A DNA stretch of 64,000 bases from Brachypodium distachyon (taxonomy: Eukaryota > Streptophyta > Magnoliopsida > Poales > Poaceae). A model generated the notes under the pieces. That model saw only the letters and a list, made by a program, of their open reading frames with translations. It was not told the origin of the DNA and searched no databases. The position numbers and the translations under genes are program-made. The stretch covers positions 12,700,501 to 12,764,500 of the forward strand of contig NC_016132.3 in the NCBI RefSeq assembly GCF_000005505.3, read 5' to 3'. Positions within the stretch are counted from its first letter, which is position 1. Each line of letters starts with the position of its first letter. Of the stretch, positions 10,970 to 21,482 are shown one piece after another.

Positions 10970-12164
10970 GAACCCAGGACGGACTCGCGGTGCCGACCTA
11001 GGACCAAACAACAGCGGCTACTCAATCCGCCTGCGGGTTAACTACCCCAGCGCGCACGCCCCCGGGACGGACCCGTGAGCCATGTGTCGGGGGCGTCCTC
11101 ACCCCGCAAGCGTCCTTCCTATGCTCCGGCAGCACGGGGACCGAGCTTACCTTGGCAAACCAGCGCTACTAAAGGAAGAGCCAAGAACCCAAAACAAAGT
11201 ACTTAGCTTCCCGCTCTCCTTGGTCTTGCAGCACCTTTTTGAGAGCCGTGGCAAGGACGCGGTGGCCGTGCACCCTCCAGCGGCACCCTCGGAGCCGCGG
11301 AGGCATGCACCCCCACCGCGTCTTTGCGACGCCTCTCGCTCGTCTCATCGCCACTTCTGGTGTCATTTCGTAAGAGATGTGGCAGGGCCAAGATGGTGGG
11401 AACACCCTCAGCGACAAGCGCAGAGGGATGCATCACCCTCGCCTCTCTGCGACATCTCTTGCCTTCTTGCCCGTTGCTGGTGCTGCACTTGCCCTGGTCT
11501 CTTTAAATAGCCGAAGCGCTGCCCTCGCCTCCACACGTGCGGGACCACCATTCGCCGCGTGGAGGCACAGGCCCTGTCTCAGTTTCATGCGTCAAGCCTC
11601 GAAATATTTGCCATATATGTACAACTTACTCGCAAGACGACGACACCCGTGACCACCCCATGAGCATCACAGTGTGCCTTCGCCCCATCTTTACTCTGCG
11701 TGTTAGATTCCTGCAGTGCCCAACGTGCATAGCAAAAAAATTTGAAATGCACGAAAAACATTTCAAACTGGATAACCTCCTGCCTCCCAGCCCCCGGGCA
11801 CAGAAGAGTTGACCTCAGACTTGAGTGTGAGCATCTTAATACTCCCGTGGTGCCTTGCTGGCACATAGCACGTTGCAGACAGGTCCGGCAACTGCTAGGC
11901 CTCGTTTCTCGGGATGTCCCGGCAACGAGCTTGGTTTCCGAGGTTCCGACAGCCCCTTGCTCATAGCCAAGGACGAGGAGACAATTCTGTGCATCTAGAG
12001 CAGGAGACAGAAGCACTCATAGACAGCAAAGTACAGTATTCATTGAAGCAACACTTATCTTTATTCAACTTTGTGCTAGCGGATTACAATCGAGCCTTGC
12101 CCGGCTACACTAGCTTAAAGAGGCACGGTGCCGCAGCATCACCCGTGGGTAAGGCGCCACCGTT
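10970..12164. other. Spacer between aORF-2 and pol of the minus-strand Tat element
   Basis: No convincing coding sequence is present. The part next to pol (11,790-12,160) has Tat-like spacer sequence such as CCCCCGGGCACAGAAG. The part at 11,200-11,660 is of unknown origin and has a TATA-like TTTAAATAG at about 11,500. I see no 3' LTR of the minus-strand element here. Confidence 0.4.
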
Positions 12165-13290
12165 TCACAGGTAGAACTTGCGCAGGTGCTCAATGTTTCA
12201 ACTATTGGGCAGCGGCAAGCCTTCTTCGGTTTCCAGACTGACAGCCCCCGGTCTGGTCACCTGCACTACCTGGAAAGGGCCTTCCCAAATTGGAGTCAAC
12301 TTGTTCCCGCGCCTTCGTTCCTTGTATCTGGCGCAGGACAAGGTCTCCAACCTCGAGCCCTCGAGGATGGACTCTCCTGTCGTGATAACGACGGAGTCCC
12401 TGCTGGTAGCCTGCAGCTCGCATAGCAGCCCGGCATCGAATCTGCTCGATGAGGTAAGGTCATCAATCCTTGCGTGTGTTGGCTCTTGTTGCCGTACGCG
12501 CGTACCGTAGGTGACCCATATTGAGCTCGAGGGCAGCACAGCTTCTGCCCCGTAGACGAGGGCAAACGGAGTTTGACCCGTCACCCCACTTGGTGTGGTC
12601 CGCAGCGACCACATCACGGGCTGGAGTTCTTCAACCCAGTGTTTCCCGTGGCCCTTGAGCTTGTCAAATGTTCTCGTCTTGAGCCCCAGCAGCACCTCTG
12701 CGTTGACCCACTCCACCTGCCCATTGCTCCTTGGATGAACGACAGAGGCAAAGTGAATCTTAGTGCCCATTTCCTCGCAGTAAGCTTGGAACACTACACT
12801 AGTGAATTGCGTGCCGTTGTCGGTGATGATGCCCTTGAAAAACTTGATGGCCGCCTGCGCCGTGACGGCTCGGATAGGCTCCACCTCGATCCACTTCGAG
12901 AACTTGTCGATGGCCATGAGCAACTACTCGTAGCCGTCAACTGCTCTCGGCAACTTGCCGACGATGTCCAGCCCCCAGACCACGAACAGCCACGAGGACG
13001 GGATGACTTGTAGGGCTTGCGCTGGCTGGTTGCTCTTCTTGGTGTGAAACTGGCACGCTTCCCTAGTCTTGACTAATTGCTCAGCGTCGGCTAGTGCTGT
13101 CGGCCAGTAAAAGTCGTGCCGGAATGCTTTCCTAGCCAGTGCCCTGGAGGCCACATGGTGCGAGCATGTGCCTCGATGTATATCCTCCAGCACCGTGCGC
13201 CCTTCTTCCTGGGGCACGCAGAGGAGCATGACTCCGTTAGGACGCCTCTAGTAGAGTTCCCCGTCCACCAGGGCATACATTTTGGCCTGC
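12165..13290 (-). pseudogene. Integrase of the minus-strand Tat Ty3/gypsy element
   Basis: Minus-strand frames give, in order, the zinc-binding region (HRGTCSHHVASRALARKAFR, FYWPTALADAEQLVK, CQFH), then the DDE core with WGLDIVGKLP (first Asp), ITDNGTQFTS (second Asp), HPRSNGQVEWVNAEVL (Glu), and the C-terminal part ALVYGAEAVLPS, WEGPFQVVQVTRPGAVSLE and the end HLRKFYL before a TGA at 12,167-12,165. The three catalytic acidic residues are present, but the frame is broken by a stop at about 12,925 and frameshifts near 13,230 and after AVLPS, so no functional enzyme is expected. It lies C-terminal to two RNase H segments, the order RT-RH-aRH-INT that defines the Tat lineage. Confidence 0.85.
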
Positions 13291-13299
13291 CAGGCTACT

Positions 13300-13990
13300 C
13301 GCTCCGCTGTAACGTCTTCCTCCGGGAGGGTCCCGTCCCTGAGGTAACGAATAATATCCGTCCCCCAGGGTGGTGGTTCCCGGCTAGCGCATGCCACAAA
13401 ATTGGTGGCATGGTCCCCCACAGCTGCAGGGTCACCTTGAGTTGCCGGAAGGGCTTCCCCGGCAACTATCTTGGGATCGACAGAGGGCTTTGACTGCCTC
13501 TGTACGAACACCCCAGGAGGCACCTTGCTGCATTCCGCTGCCCATTTGGACAGTTCATCCACAACAAACCGAAGACCCTTGAACCTGGACTCTAGTTTTC
13601 GAACTTCCTCCACGTACGCTGCCATTTGGGGGCAGTCGTAGTTTTTATTTACCTGGTTGATCACGAGTTGGGAGTCCCCGCGAACAACCAAAGGCTTGAT
13701 GTCGAGGGCGATCGTCGTGCGCAGCCCGGCAAGCAGCCCCTCGTACTTGGCTGTGTTGTTGGTGAAGTTGGCGAAGTCGAGCTGTATCACGAACTTGAGC
13801 TGATCTCCAGTGGGCGACTCGATCACCACTCCGGCACCGGCGGCCTGCAAGCAGAAGGCGCCGTCGAAGTACATGACCCAATACCCTTCCGTCCAATCTG
13901 CCAGGAAGGCTCGCTTCCGGCTCTTCTTCCTCTATGCCCGTCGATGTCCACTCCGCGACGAAGTCGGCGAGAGCGGCGCTCGTGATGCTC
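13300..13990 (-). pseudogene. Archaeal-type second RNase H (aRH) of the minus-strand Tat element
   Basis: Reads MYFDGAFCLQAAGAGVVIES (catalytic Asp in YFDGA), then LDFANFTNNTAKYEGLLAGL (Glu in AKYEGL), VVRGDSQLVINQVNK (Asp in RGDSQLV) and WAAECSKVPPGVFV. A second RNase H between the retroviral-type RNase H and integrase is a known mark of Tat elements. The catalytic acids visible here are kept, but the upstream linker (about 13,880-14,000) is frameshifted. Confidence 0.8.
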
Positions 13991-15382
13991 TTGGTGTTTG
14001 CGAAACACGGTCCGAACTCCACCAGCTCCATCCTCCACTCGGCCACCCTCCCGGTGGCTTCACGGTTGATGAGGGCCCGCTCTAGGCAGAACCCCGACAC
14101 CACCATGATGCTGTGCGCCTGAAAGTAATGGCGCAGCTTCCGTGAAGCGAGCAGGACCCAGAGCAGAAGCTTCTGGACCTGCGGGTACCGTACCCGGGCA
14201 TCGCGCAGCACCGTGCTAACGAAGTACTCAGATGTTGTACTAGCCTCTTGCGGGGGGCAGCCTGCATGGGCTGTCCCTCGGGCCCAGGCGCAGAGGTGGT
14301 AGCCGGGGGTTCCTCTAGCCCGCCGGGAGCCCCCGGCCCTTCCGTCTCAGCCCCCGGGGCTTGCTCTTCCCTCTCGGCAACGAGCACGGAGCTCACTACC
14401 TGGTCCGTCGCTGCCAGGTATAGTAGCAACGGCTCGCCCGGCTTGGGGGGACGAGGATCGGCGGCGATTTCAAGTACTTCTTCAATGTCCTAGAACGCCG
14501 CTTCAGCCTCGGGAGTCCAATTGATTGGACCCTTCTTCTTCATCACCTTGAAGAAAGGCAGGGCTCGCTAGCCCGGTCTTGAGATGAAACGCCCAAGCGG
14601 CGCAACGCACCCGTTGAGGCGCTGGACGTCTCTAACCTTGCGGGGTGCCTCCATCTTCTCGATCGCCTTGATCTTCTGTAGGTTAGCTTCAATTCCCCTG
14701 TGAGACACCAGGAAGCCCAGCAAGTGCCCCGAGTCCACACCGAATGTGCACTTCTCGGGGTTGTTGAACGTCTCCTGCAGGTCGCCGACGAGCGAGTCCC
14801 TATGCCGCGACTTGACGACGATATCGTCCATGTAGGCCTCGATATTCCGGCCTAGCTGGGGTCCCAGACACTCGCGCAGGGCGCGCTGAAATGTCGAGCC
14901 CGCGTTCTTCAGCCCGAAAGGCATGCATGTGTAACAGTAGCAGCCAACCGAGGTGATAAACACTGTTTTCTCCTCGTCTTCGACTGCCATCTTAATCTGA
15001 TGGTAGCCGGAGAAGGCATCCAGAAAGCACAAAGACTCACAACCTGCTGTAGAATCTATTATTTGATCGATTCGGGGTATAGGGAAGGGGTCCTTAGGAC
15101 ATGCGCGATTAAGATCAGTAAAGTCTAGACACATGCGCAATTTATTTCCAGCCTTAGGAACTACAACAGGGTTTGCTAAGCAAGTGGGGTACAACACTTC
15201 CATGATCGCCCGGCGTTCTTGAGCTTCTCTACTTCCTGCTGGATGAAGTCTTTGCGTTCCTGTGCTTGCCGGCGAACCTTCTGCTTGACAGGCCGCACGT
15301 CTGTGGGGCGAGACTCCGTTGGCGTCGCACGCAACGTGCTATAGTCGTGGCGCAGCTGTCGCTGCGCGTCCTCAGCCCGCAA
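13991..15382 (-). pseudogene. Reverse transcriptase and RNase H of the minus-strand Tat element
   Basis: Starting at 15,382 the minus strand encodes the RT entry (RPVKQKVRRQAQERKDFIQQ) and, in another frame from 15,203, LYPTCLANPVVVPKAGNKLR, MCLDFTDLNRACPKDPFPIP, RIDQIIDSTAGCESLCFLDA, FSGYHQIKMA, CMPFGLKNAGSTFQRAL and the catalytic box AYMDDIVVKSR. The RT thumb (SHRGIEANLQKIKAIEKMEA) stops at 14,570 with RFISRPG and then TAG. The RNase H (YLAATDQVVSSVLVAE..., LRHYFQAHSIMVV) follows in shifted frames. It is a degenerate but well recognisable Tat pol. Gag and protease are missing upstream. Confidence 0.9.
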
Positions 15383-15458
15383 GTGGACTCGCTGGCTGGC
15401 GCGCGTGACGGTGTGGTCGCTCGCGTGGCTGGCTCCGACGCTAGGCGCCGCAGGCCCC

Positions 15459-15635
15459 TCAGCCGGTTGTCTGCCGACGGCCGAGGAGGTGGAGCCGACA
15501 GCTCTGCTGCTGCCGTGGAGGGGACCCCTGGTCCCCTTGTACTTGCGATGAGCGTGCGGCGTTGTGGGATCGAGTGCGCATGGCGAGGGTGTCGCGCAAG
15601 TCGACCCGGGGCTCGTCTGCCTTCTTGGGCGGCAT
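15459..15635 (-). pseudogene. Gag N-terminal remnant of the minus-strand Tat element
   Basis: The minus-strand ATG at 15,635 gives MPPKKADEPRVDLRDTLAMR TRSH in about 58 codons to a stop, directly downstream of the 5' LTR and primer-binding site. That position fits gag, and the basic start is common in gag of this group. About 75 bp further the reading moves straight into the start of RT, so most of gag and the protease have been deleted. The assignment rests on position; I do not recognise a gag domain in so short a piece. Confidence 0.5.
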
Positions 15636-15720
15636 GGCGAGCCAGTCGTTGAGGATGTCGTAGATGAAGAAGCCGGTGATGAAGACGATGATGCCGGCGG
15701 TCACCCGAAGCTCTCTACAC

Positions 15721-15741
15721 CCCCCTTGCCTGGCGCGCCAG
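15721..15741 (-). other. Primer-binding site
   Basis: One base after the LTR end the minus strand reads TCTGGCGCGCCAGGCAAGG. A TGG-starting tract just inside the 5' LTR is the expected form of a tRNA primer-binding site, and TGGCGCGCCAGG is, from memory, common in grass gypsy elements. It identifies 15,743-16,579 as a 5' LTR. I did not assign the tRNA. Confidence 0.65.
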
Positions 15742-15742
15742 A

Positions 15743-16579
15743 TGTCGGAGCACGGGTCTCCGGCACCGGGGATGCCGAGCACCCCCTTTTTGGTTTTGTG
15801 GAGGGCGAGGCGATTGCTCCGGCGATCGCTGACGTGACGATAGACACGAAGTGTGGACACCCAGGTTCGGGCCACCCGAAGGTGTAACACCCTACGTCCT
15901 ACTTTTAGTTGTGTTCCAGATTATGTATGTGGCTTACAAGGTGCCCCGGGAGTTCCCCGGGAGCTGCTTGGCTAAGACTCTAACTAGAGCTAGATCTAAG
16001 ACTGATCGGAACCCTTTGACCGGTGGCATTGGACCTCCTTTTATAGACAAGGAGATACCACAGGTGCCAATGCATGCAGCATGACACGTCTCCTAAACCC
16101 GTGTCACAGCCACATGAAACACACTTCCGCTGATCCACGTTGGACGACATGCAGCGCCCGGTCCACTATACACGGTAGAAAAAACGGTTTGTAGAGTAGA
16201 CGCCCTAGCCTTGCTAAGCAAGGCTAGGCTTGCTGATAAGACTCCTGTCGGTGCATTAAATGCACTGCGCCCACCGTCTTGTCCTGTCTTCACTGTTCTA
16301 TGGGCCCTGCCGGCATGCCCGAGCGTGGGGTGCTGGGGTGCCCCTTCCTGGCTAGCGCACCCGGCTAGTTGCCGGGGAGGCGTTCCTTCCACTTCCCGGG
16401 ACCTGAGTTCCCGGACGCTTCTTCTGTTCCGGCCCTTGGCTTTGCCTTCACCAAGAACCGTCTCCTCGAGGCAGGCCTCCCGGACCTATCGTTTCCCGGG
16501 AGGCCAACCTGTTGGGGCTTTGTCACTGATGACCCACGCGTCCCGTTCCAGTGGGACCCCGTGGGCCACTGGTATGACA
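15743..16579 (-). mobile_element. 5' LTR of the minus-strand Tat element, 837 bp
   Basis: On the minus strand it runs from TGTCATACCAGTGGCCCAC to CCCGTGCTCCGACA, with a TATAAAAGGAGG promoter and a terminal block ending in GGTGCCGGAGACCC. It is nearly the same length as the 836-bp LTR at 19,921-20,756. The element entered an aORF copy: minus-strand sequence before it (GCCCGACATCGGGCGGTGG) matches aORF-2 at about 8,957-8,983. The matching 3' LTR was not found, so no target-site duplication can be tested. Confidence 0.85.
16038..16045 (-). promoter_or_regulatory. TATA box of the minus-strand Tat LTR
   Basis: Minus-strand TATAAAAG followed by GAGGTCCAATGCCACC, matching the boxes of the sister LTRs. 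Confidence 0.7.
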
Positions 16580-16989
16580 CCACCGCCCGATGTCGGGCGG
16601 GTTTTTTGGCTGGGGCTGCCGGCTAGGTGCTGGACTGCTCCCTAGATCTGGGAAATTGCAGAAATAAATTAGCAGAGTATGTAAAATTCGTGGAAACTGA
16701 AATAGATAAAGTGACATTGAACTTACCCCGTTGGGTTGAGCTTGAGCACCCTATCCGCCAAGATGTTCCTCGCCGGAGGTCCACTTTGTGCGGGGGGAAC
16801 CAGCGGAGCCGCTGGAGTAGCAGGGACGGCTGCCGTCGCCGCCCCCCTGCCAGCGGAGACCCCGGTACCCGCATCCAGCTGAGGCGCTTGGGCTGTGGGC
16901 CAGCTTCCCGCTTGCTTGCTCGCTCCACAGCAGACCGCCTCAACAGGGGGCGTCGTATTCATCGTCGTCTTCCTCCGGCGCGCCCCCAT
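16580..16989 (-). pseudogene. aORF-3, acidic middle segment and intron edge
   Basis: Minus-strand sequence encodes pieces matching aORF-4: GARRRKT... in one frame and MRRSAVERASKREAGPQPK in another, then NILADRVLKLNPTG. It ends at the insertion point of the Tat element at 16,579 and is separated from the aORF-3 body (18,455-19,340) by the CACTA fragment. Homology with aORF-4 shows that the stretch encoding GITGEDE...to the acidic run is missing. Confidence 0.65.
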
Positions 16990-18455
16990 CACTACAAGAA
17001 ATGTGTCCATTTGTGACCTTTTACTAGTGACTATGAAAGAAATGGTCATAAATTTATGACCATTTTGCAGCAAATGGTCGTAGAGTGCTCAGCAAGGTCT
17101 AAACACTAAATATTTATGACCATTTGGGTCCAAAAGGTCATAATTTCGTTACACGAAATGGTCATAAATAAATTATGATGCTACTTCTAATGGACCGTGA
17201 CCAATTTAGATCATCATAACTTGGCAGCCACCTCAACATTTTCGCCCACGTGTCATGTTTAGATGTGTCTGTTCAATGCTTACGTGCGCAGACTACTATT
17301 GGACTTGAGTCCAAATGGCATGTGGGACCCATTGACATGAACCAGCACATGTTGACTTAGTCAGAATCTACCACGTGTGCCTGACTGAACACTCGACCAG
17401 CAAACGGACTGACTAGCTGGACCAGCCACTCCATGGGCCCATACACTAATATGTTGGCCTCACTAACCATGACGGGGCCCGCCACACCTGTGGGACTGGG
17501 TCAACCTGTGGGTCCCGCCAAGTTACAGCAAGTCCGCACACCGACTGACACGCGGGCAACACCTGGCCTTAAATATAATTTCATGAAAAAATTGATGCTA
17601 CGCGAACTCGTAACCACGACCTACACTTCATAGATCCATCAATAAGCCACCAGATCTATTACGTGTTTGTGTCTAGTACCACCGCTTAACTCATTTTCCT
17701 TGACTTCATGGGAAAAAATAAACAGAAGGGCAACTGTGATGCTCTAGCGATGCGCTAAGCTGGGCTACTGTTTAGCTATTTCCAGAATCCAAATTTACTT
17801 CGATTCATGTTTACTTGGTTTGATAGGAAAAATCATCATATTTCGGTGCTCTGTATGCAGATGGCTGTTGGAGATGCAGGACACAATGTTGAAAACTACA
17901 TTAATGTTGAATAGCATTGGCTTGTCATTATGTCATTATATTCTCTTTAGCAGGCAGATTAATTTACTTGAGTTGTCATAATAGAATATCATTATTCGCA
18001 TCCAATGAACTACTCCTTCCGTCTCATATTAAGTGACTTTCTATTACATGTATCTAGATATATTTTAGTATATAAATATGTCCATATTTTAGACAAATTG
18101 GAGTAACTTAATATGAGACGGAGGAAGTATTAGAAAGATGTCAGTTCGTCTACATGATTAGTTTGATATAACATACTGTAGGAGCATAGACACAGTATTG
18201 CACTTAAGGCACTGAATATTGCATACATGAGTGCTTGATTGTTTCGTTATCATTTCTATTTGTCTTCCTGTCAATAAATTTTTTATGTTACATAGTGTCA
18301 GCTCATACCATAATGAGATTTTCCTTACATGTACACTTAGTCTACGTGAGTTTCATGCTTCATAAATTTATTATTGTGTAGACACACAACTAACTTAATG
18401 CCAATATCATGCCGGAGGAATGTAGTACATGAGAGGGCGCCAAGATGACCCAAGA
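16990..18455 (+). mobile_element. One-ended CACTA (En/Spm) DNA transposon fragment
   Basis: The segment begins CACTACAAGAAATGTG, the canonical grass CACTA terminus. Subterminal motifs TATGACCATTT and its reverse complement then recur at 17,027-17,180, as expected for transposase-binding subterminal repeats. The preceding CAT (16,987-16,989) would be one copy of a 3-bp duplication. No opposite terminus (TTTCTTGTAGTG) is found before aORF-3 homology resumes near 18,455, and the aORF stretch that should flank it is absent. The right end and adjoining host sequence were therefore deleted together. No transposase coding is visible. Confidence 0.7.
18013..18127. mobile_element. Stowaway MITE, 115 bp
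   Basis: Terminal inverted repeats CTCCTTCCGTCTCATATTAA and its complement end (TTAATATGAGACGGAGGAAG), flanked by TA at 18,011-18,012 and 18,128-18,129. The interior includes TGTATCTAGATATATTTTAG. This is a typical Triticeae/Pooideae Stowaway (Tc1/Mariner) MITE, sitting inside the CACTA fragment region. Confidence 0.9.
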
Positions 18456-19340
18456 CGCCCCTCACACAGAACTGAATCTCGACTGGGTTGAGTTCCTCAC
18501 GCTGCAGCCGGGTCCGGTCATTCGACCCAGTGTACATCAATGCCGGATGCGAGCGCTGCTGCGGGGGAGCCATGCGCCTCCTGATGAAGGGGCGTGCCTC
18601 GTCCGTGTCCGTGAGCCCGGCGTCACAGAGCGGCTTGATCTTGGCGCAGATCGGGGCCAGCTCCTTGTCCCTCGGGTCGTGGAGCGTCCAGTCCCCGGAG
18701 CCCTTTGGAGGGCTGAGGTGCTCCTCATGGAAGTCCTGGAGCTCGTCGGTGCGCATCCAACACCATTCACGGCATCACTCGTTCTCGATCTTCTTCTTCC
18801 CCAGCTGGATGAACTCTGACTTGAGCTTGTCGCGGAATCGGAACACCATACCCGAAGACAAGGGAGCCTTCGCCTTCGTCCTCGAGTAATACTAGTTGCG
18901 AAACAACGCCACCGATGACATCACCCCCACGAACGCTTCACGGAGGTGTTGGAAGACGGTCAATGTGAAGAAGGACGTGGGGTGAACCTGAGCCACTATG
19001 AGCCCGTATGACTCCATGATGGCAGAGAGGAAAGAGTGCGGCGTCATGAACCCGGCTACGATGAAGCTCGCGAACATCCGAAAGTATTGCAGGTCGTGCT
19101 TCGCGTCGACGACCTACGTCGGCCCATGCTCGTTGTGCTTGGTGTGCTTGGTGGCAAGTGTCAAGAACAACTTCTTCACCCCCTCGCCGTTGTACCTTGG
19201 GGGGGGGGGGGTAGGCAAACTTGGCTCGCATCTCTTTATCCTTCAGCGCTCGTTCCGACGGCTGCCTTCTTGGAGGCCTTCTCGCGCTTCTCTCCCTTGC
19301 TGGTGCTCCCTTTGGGTCGGCTTTGGCCCTTGGAAGACAT
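18456..19340 (-). pseudogene. aORF-3, N-terminal body, frameshifted
   Basis: Minus-strand ATG at 19,340 (MSSKGQSRPKGSTSKGEKRE). The domain follows with several frameshifts and stops: FASFIVAGFMTPHSFLSAIM, LIVAQVHPTSFFTLTVFQHL, a stop in FRN*YYSR, WCWMRTDELQDFHEEHLSPP, GLTDTDEARPFIRR, RSHPALMYTGSND and VEIQFCVRGV, after which homology stops at about 18,455. It is closer in sequence to aORF-4 than to aORF-1. It is oriented away from the LTR at 19,744, as the left arm of the second head-to-head pair. Confidence 0.75.
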
Positions 19341-19743
19341 TGGCGGAAGTGGGGAGTGAGCTTGGCTAGAGTTGGGGCACGGAGAGCTTGGGAGGCAATG
19401 GCGGAAGCAAAGAACGTGGGGGTATTTGCCGCCAGCCTTTAGTATTTATCGGGGGCTGGCGGGCCACAACGGACACCCCCATGATCAGCAATAAATTGCC
19501 CTAAAGTATCGGGAATCAAGATGGGGGTGTGTGACGTGGCCTTAACTCACTGGTAATTATGGGGGTTTAAGCCGGGGATCGTGCGTCCGATCGTTTCGCT
19601 CGGAAGAGTTGAACTAAAGATGCGGTCCACGAGGCCGGGGTGCTCTCCTTGGACCCAAGCGTCGGATAGGGCGTAGCCCCGCAACAAACCGAGGACAACA
19701 CTACCCGAGGACTCGAGGTTGTCGGCCCACACCTGGGGGGTAC
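19341..19743 (-). other. Leader of aORF-3 and polypurine tract
   Basis: Contains the conserved aORF leader on the minus strand (GGCTACGCCCTATCCGACGC, AGCGAAACGATCGG, GATAAATACTAAAGGCTGGC). On the plus strand it ends CACACCTGGGGGGTAC directly before TGTCGTACCAG of the outer LTR, that is, a polypurine tract followed by an LTR. Confidence 0.6.
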
Positions 19744-19920
19744 TGTCGTACCAGCGGCCCATGCGGTCCCACTGATATGGGACGCGTGGGTCGCGACGGA
19801 CGAAACCCCGCCAGGTTGGCCTCTCGGGAAGGATAAACCAGGGAAGCTCACCCCCGAAAAGGCAATCATTGGTAAAGTCAAAGTCAAGAACCTTAACCAG
19901 AGCGATACCCGCTTCGGCTG

Positions 19921-20756
19921 TGTCGTACCAGTGGCCCACGGGGTCCCACTAATACTGGACGTGTGGGTCGCCTTTGACGGGGCCGCATCAGAAAGGACTC
20001 TCGGGAAGTAACGAGCCCGAAAGCCTGCCTCGAGGGGACGGCCCCCAGTGAAGGCAAAACGAAGAGCCAAGTACTTAGCGCTCTCGGGGACCCTGACCTC
20101 GGGAAGTCATAGGCCTTCCGGCAACTAGCGGATGCGCCACCCGGGAAAGTGCACCCCGGCAACCCGCGTTCAGGCATGCATGCGGGACCCGCCGTACAGT
20201 AAAAACAGGACAAGACTGTGGCCGCACTGCATTTAATGCACCAACAGGAGTCTTATAAGCAAGTCTAGTCTTGTTTATCTAGGCTAGAGCAGTCGCCCTA
20301 AGAGCTACTTTTTCTACCGTATACAGTAGGACGGGCGCTGCATAGCGTCCAGCGTGGATGGACCAATTTGTATTTCGTGTGGGCATGACACGCGTCTCGA
20401 TATTGTGTCACGCTGCACACCGTGGCACCTGTGGTATCCCCTTGCTTATAAAAGGAGGACCAATGTCGCCGGAAAAAGGGTTTCGACCCAAGTAATTAGA
20501 ACACATCATAGCATCCACCCAAGTAGCCAGCCCGGGAACCCCCCGGGCAATTTGTACACTCTTAAGCTTGTGAATATAACAAAGAGCAGGACGTAGGGTG
20601 TTACACCTCCGGGTGGCCCGAACCTAGGTAAAAACTCTTGCGTTTACTCTTCGTGCCTATTGCCACGTCGGCGATTGCTGGAGCGATCACCTCGCCCTCC
20701 ACCGAACCAAAAAGGGGGTGCTCAGCATCCCCGATGGCGGAGACCATTCTCCGACA
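19921..20756 (+). mobile_element. Nested solo LTR of the same Tat family, 836 bp
   Basis: Starts TGTCGTACCAGTGGCCCACG and ends GGAGACCATTCTCCGACA. It is flanked by GGCTG (19,916-19,920) and GGCGG (20,757-20,761), a probable 5-bp duplication with one later substitution. The host sequence on both sides is one interrupted LTR of the same family. TATA box at 20,447. Confidence 0.75.
20447..20454 (+). promoter_or_regulatory. TATA box of the nested Tat LTR
   Basis: TATAAAAG followed by GAGGACCAATGTCGCC, the conserved promoter block of this LTR family. Confidence 0.7.
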
Positions 20757-21482
20757 GGCGGGTACCTGGGAATCTTGGTCCTGGGAAGGGAAAAGCATAC
20801 TGCTGCCCGGAACGGACTGGGCGCCCTCGCCGGGAAGTGGCTCCCAGCAACTCGCGCCTGGGCCTACAAGTGGGGACAGCGGAACAGTGAAGACAAGACG
20901 AGACAGCGGACGCAGTGCATTTAATGCACAGACAGGAGTCACATCGGAAGGGCTAGTCTTGATCAGCAAGGCTAGAGCGGCTACATGGCTGGGCGCTGCA
21001 ATTCCTTTTACTTATCGTGTATAGTGGCCTAGGCGCTGCATGACGCCCAGCGTGGATCAACAGTAATGTGAAGCTTGTGGTGAGGACACGCGGATGGGAA
21101 CGTGTCACGCTGCATGCATGGGCACCTGCGCGCGGTGTTGTGGGATTGAGTGCGCATGAGGACCAATGCCATCGGTCAAAGGGTTTCAACTCTAGTCAAT
21201 AGCGAGTAGCATTGCATTCACCTAAGTAGCAGAGTCCCTTAGAGGGACAAGTAGCTAGTCCGGGGACTCCCCGGCAACCTGTACGCATCAAAACTTGTGA
21301 ATACAACTCAAAGCAGGACGTAGGGTGTTACACCTCCGGGTGGCCCGAACCTAGGTAAACCTCGCTGTCGACACTTAGTGTCTGTAGTCACGCCGGCAAT
21401 CGTCGGAGCGATCTCCTCGCCCTCCACTGAACCAAAAAGAGGGTGTCCAACATCCCCGGTGCCGGAGTCCCGTGCTCTGACA

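Larger units (their letters stand above)
19744..21482 (+). mobile_element. Tat LTR (outer), interrupted by a second LTR of the same family
   Basis: The left part 19,744-19,920 begins TGTCGTACCAGCGGCCCATG. The right part 20,757-21,482 continues the same LTR (GGGTACCTGGGAATCTTGG...) and ends CCCGTGCTCTGACA. Joined, it is about 903 bp and colinear with the 837-bp LTR at 15.7 kb. The expected TATA box is absent: at 21,128-21,158 a 31-bp patch resembling the antisense of the gag region of the minus-strand element stands in its place. To the right follows the aORF-4 leader without a primer-binding site. Confidence 0.75.

Noticed and set aside
11200..11660. A separate solo LTR or promoter in the Tat spacer
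   Set aside because: There is a TATA-like TTTAAATAG, but no TG...CA ends or duplication could be fixed.
5957..16579. LTRs at 5,957-6,987 and 15,743-16,579 as the two ends of one element
   Set aside because: They are in opposite orientations (TATA boxes on opposite strands) and differ by nearly 200 bp, so they cannot be a pair of one integration.
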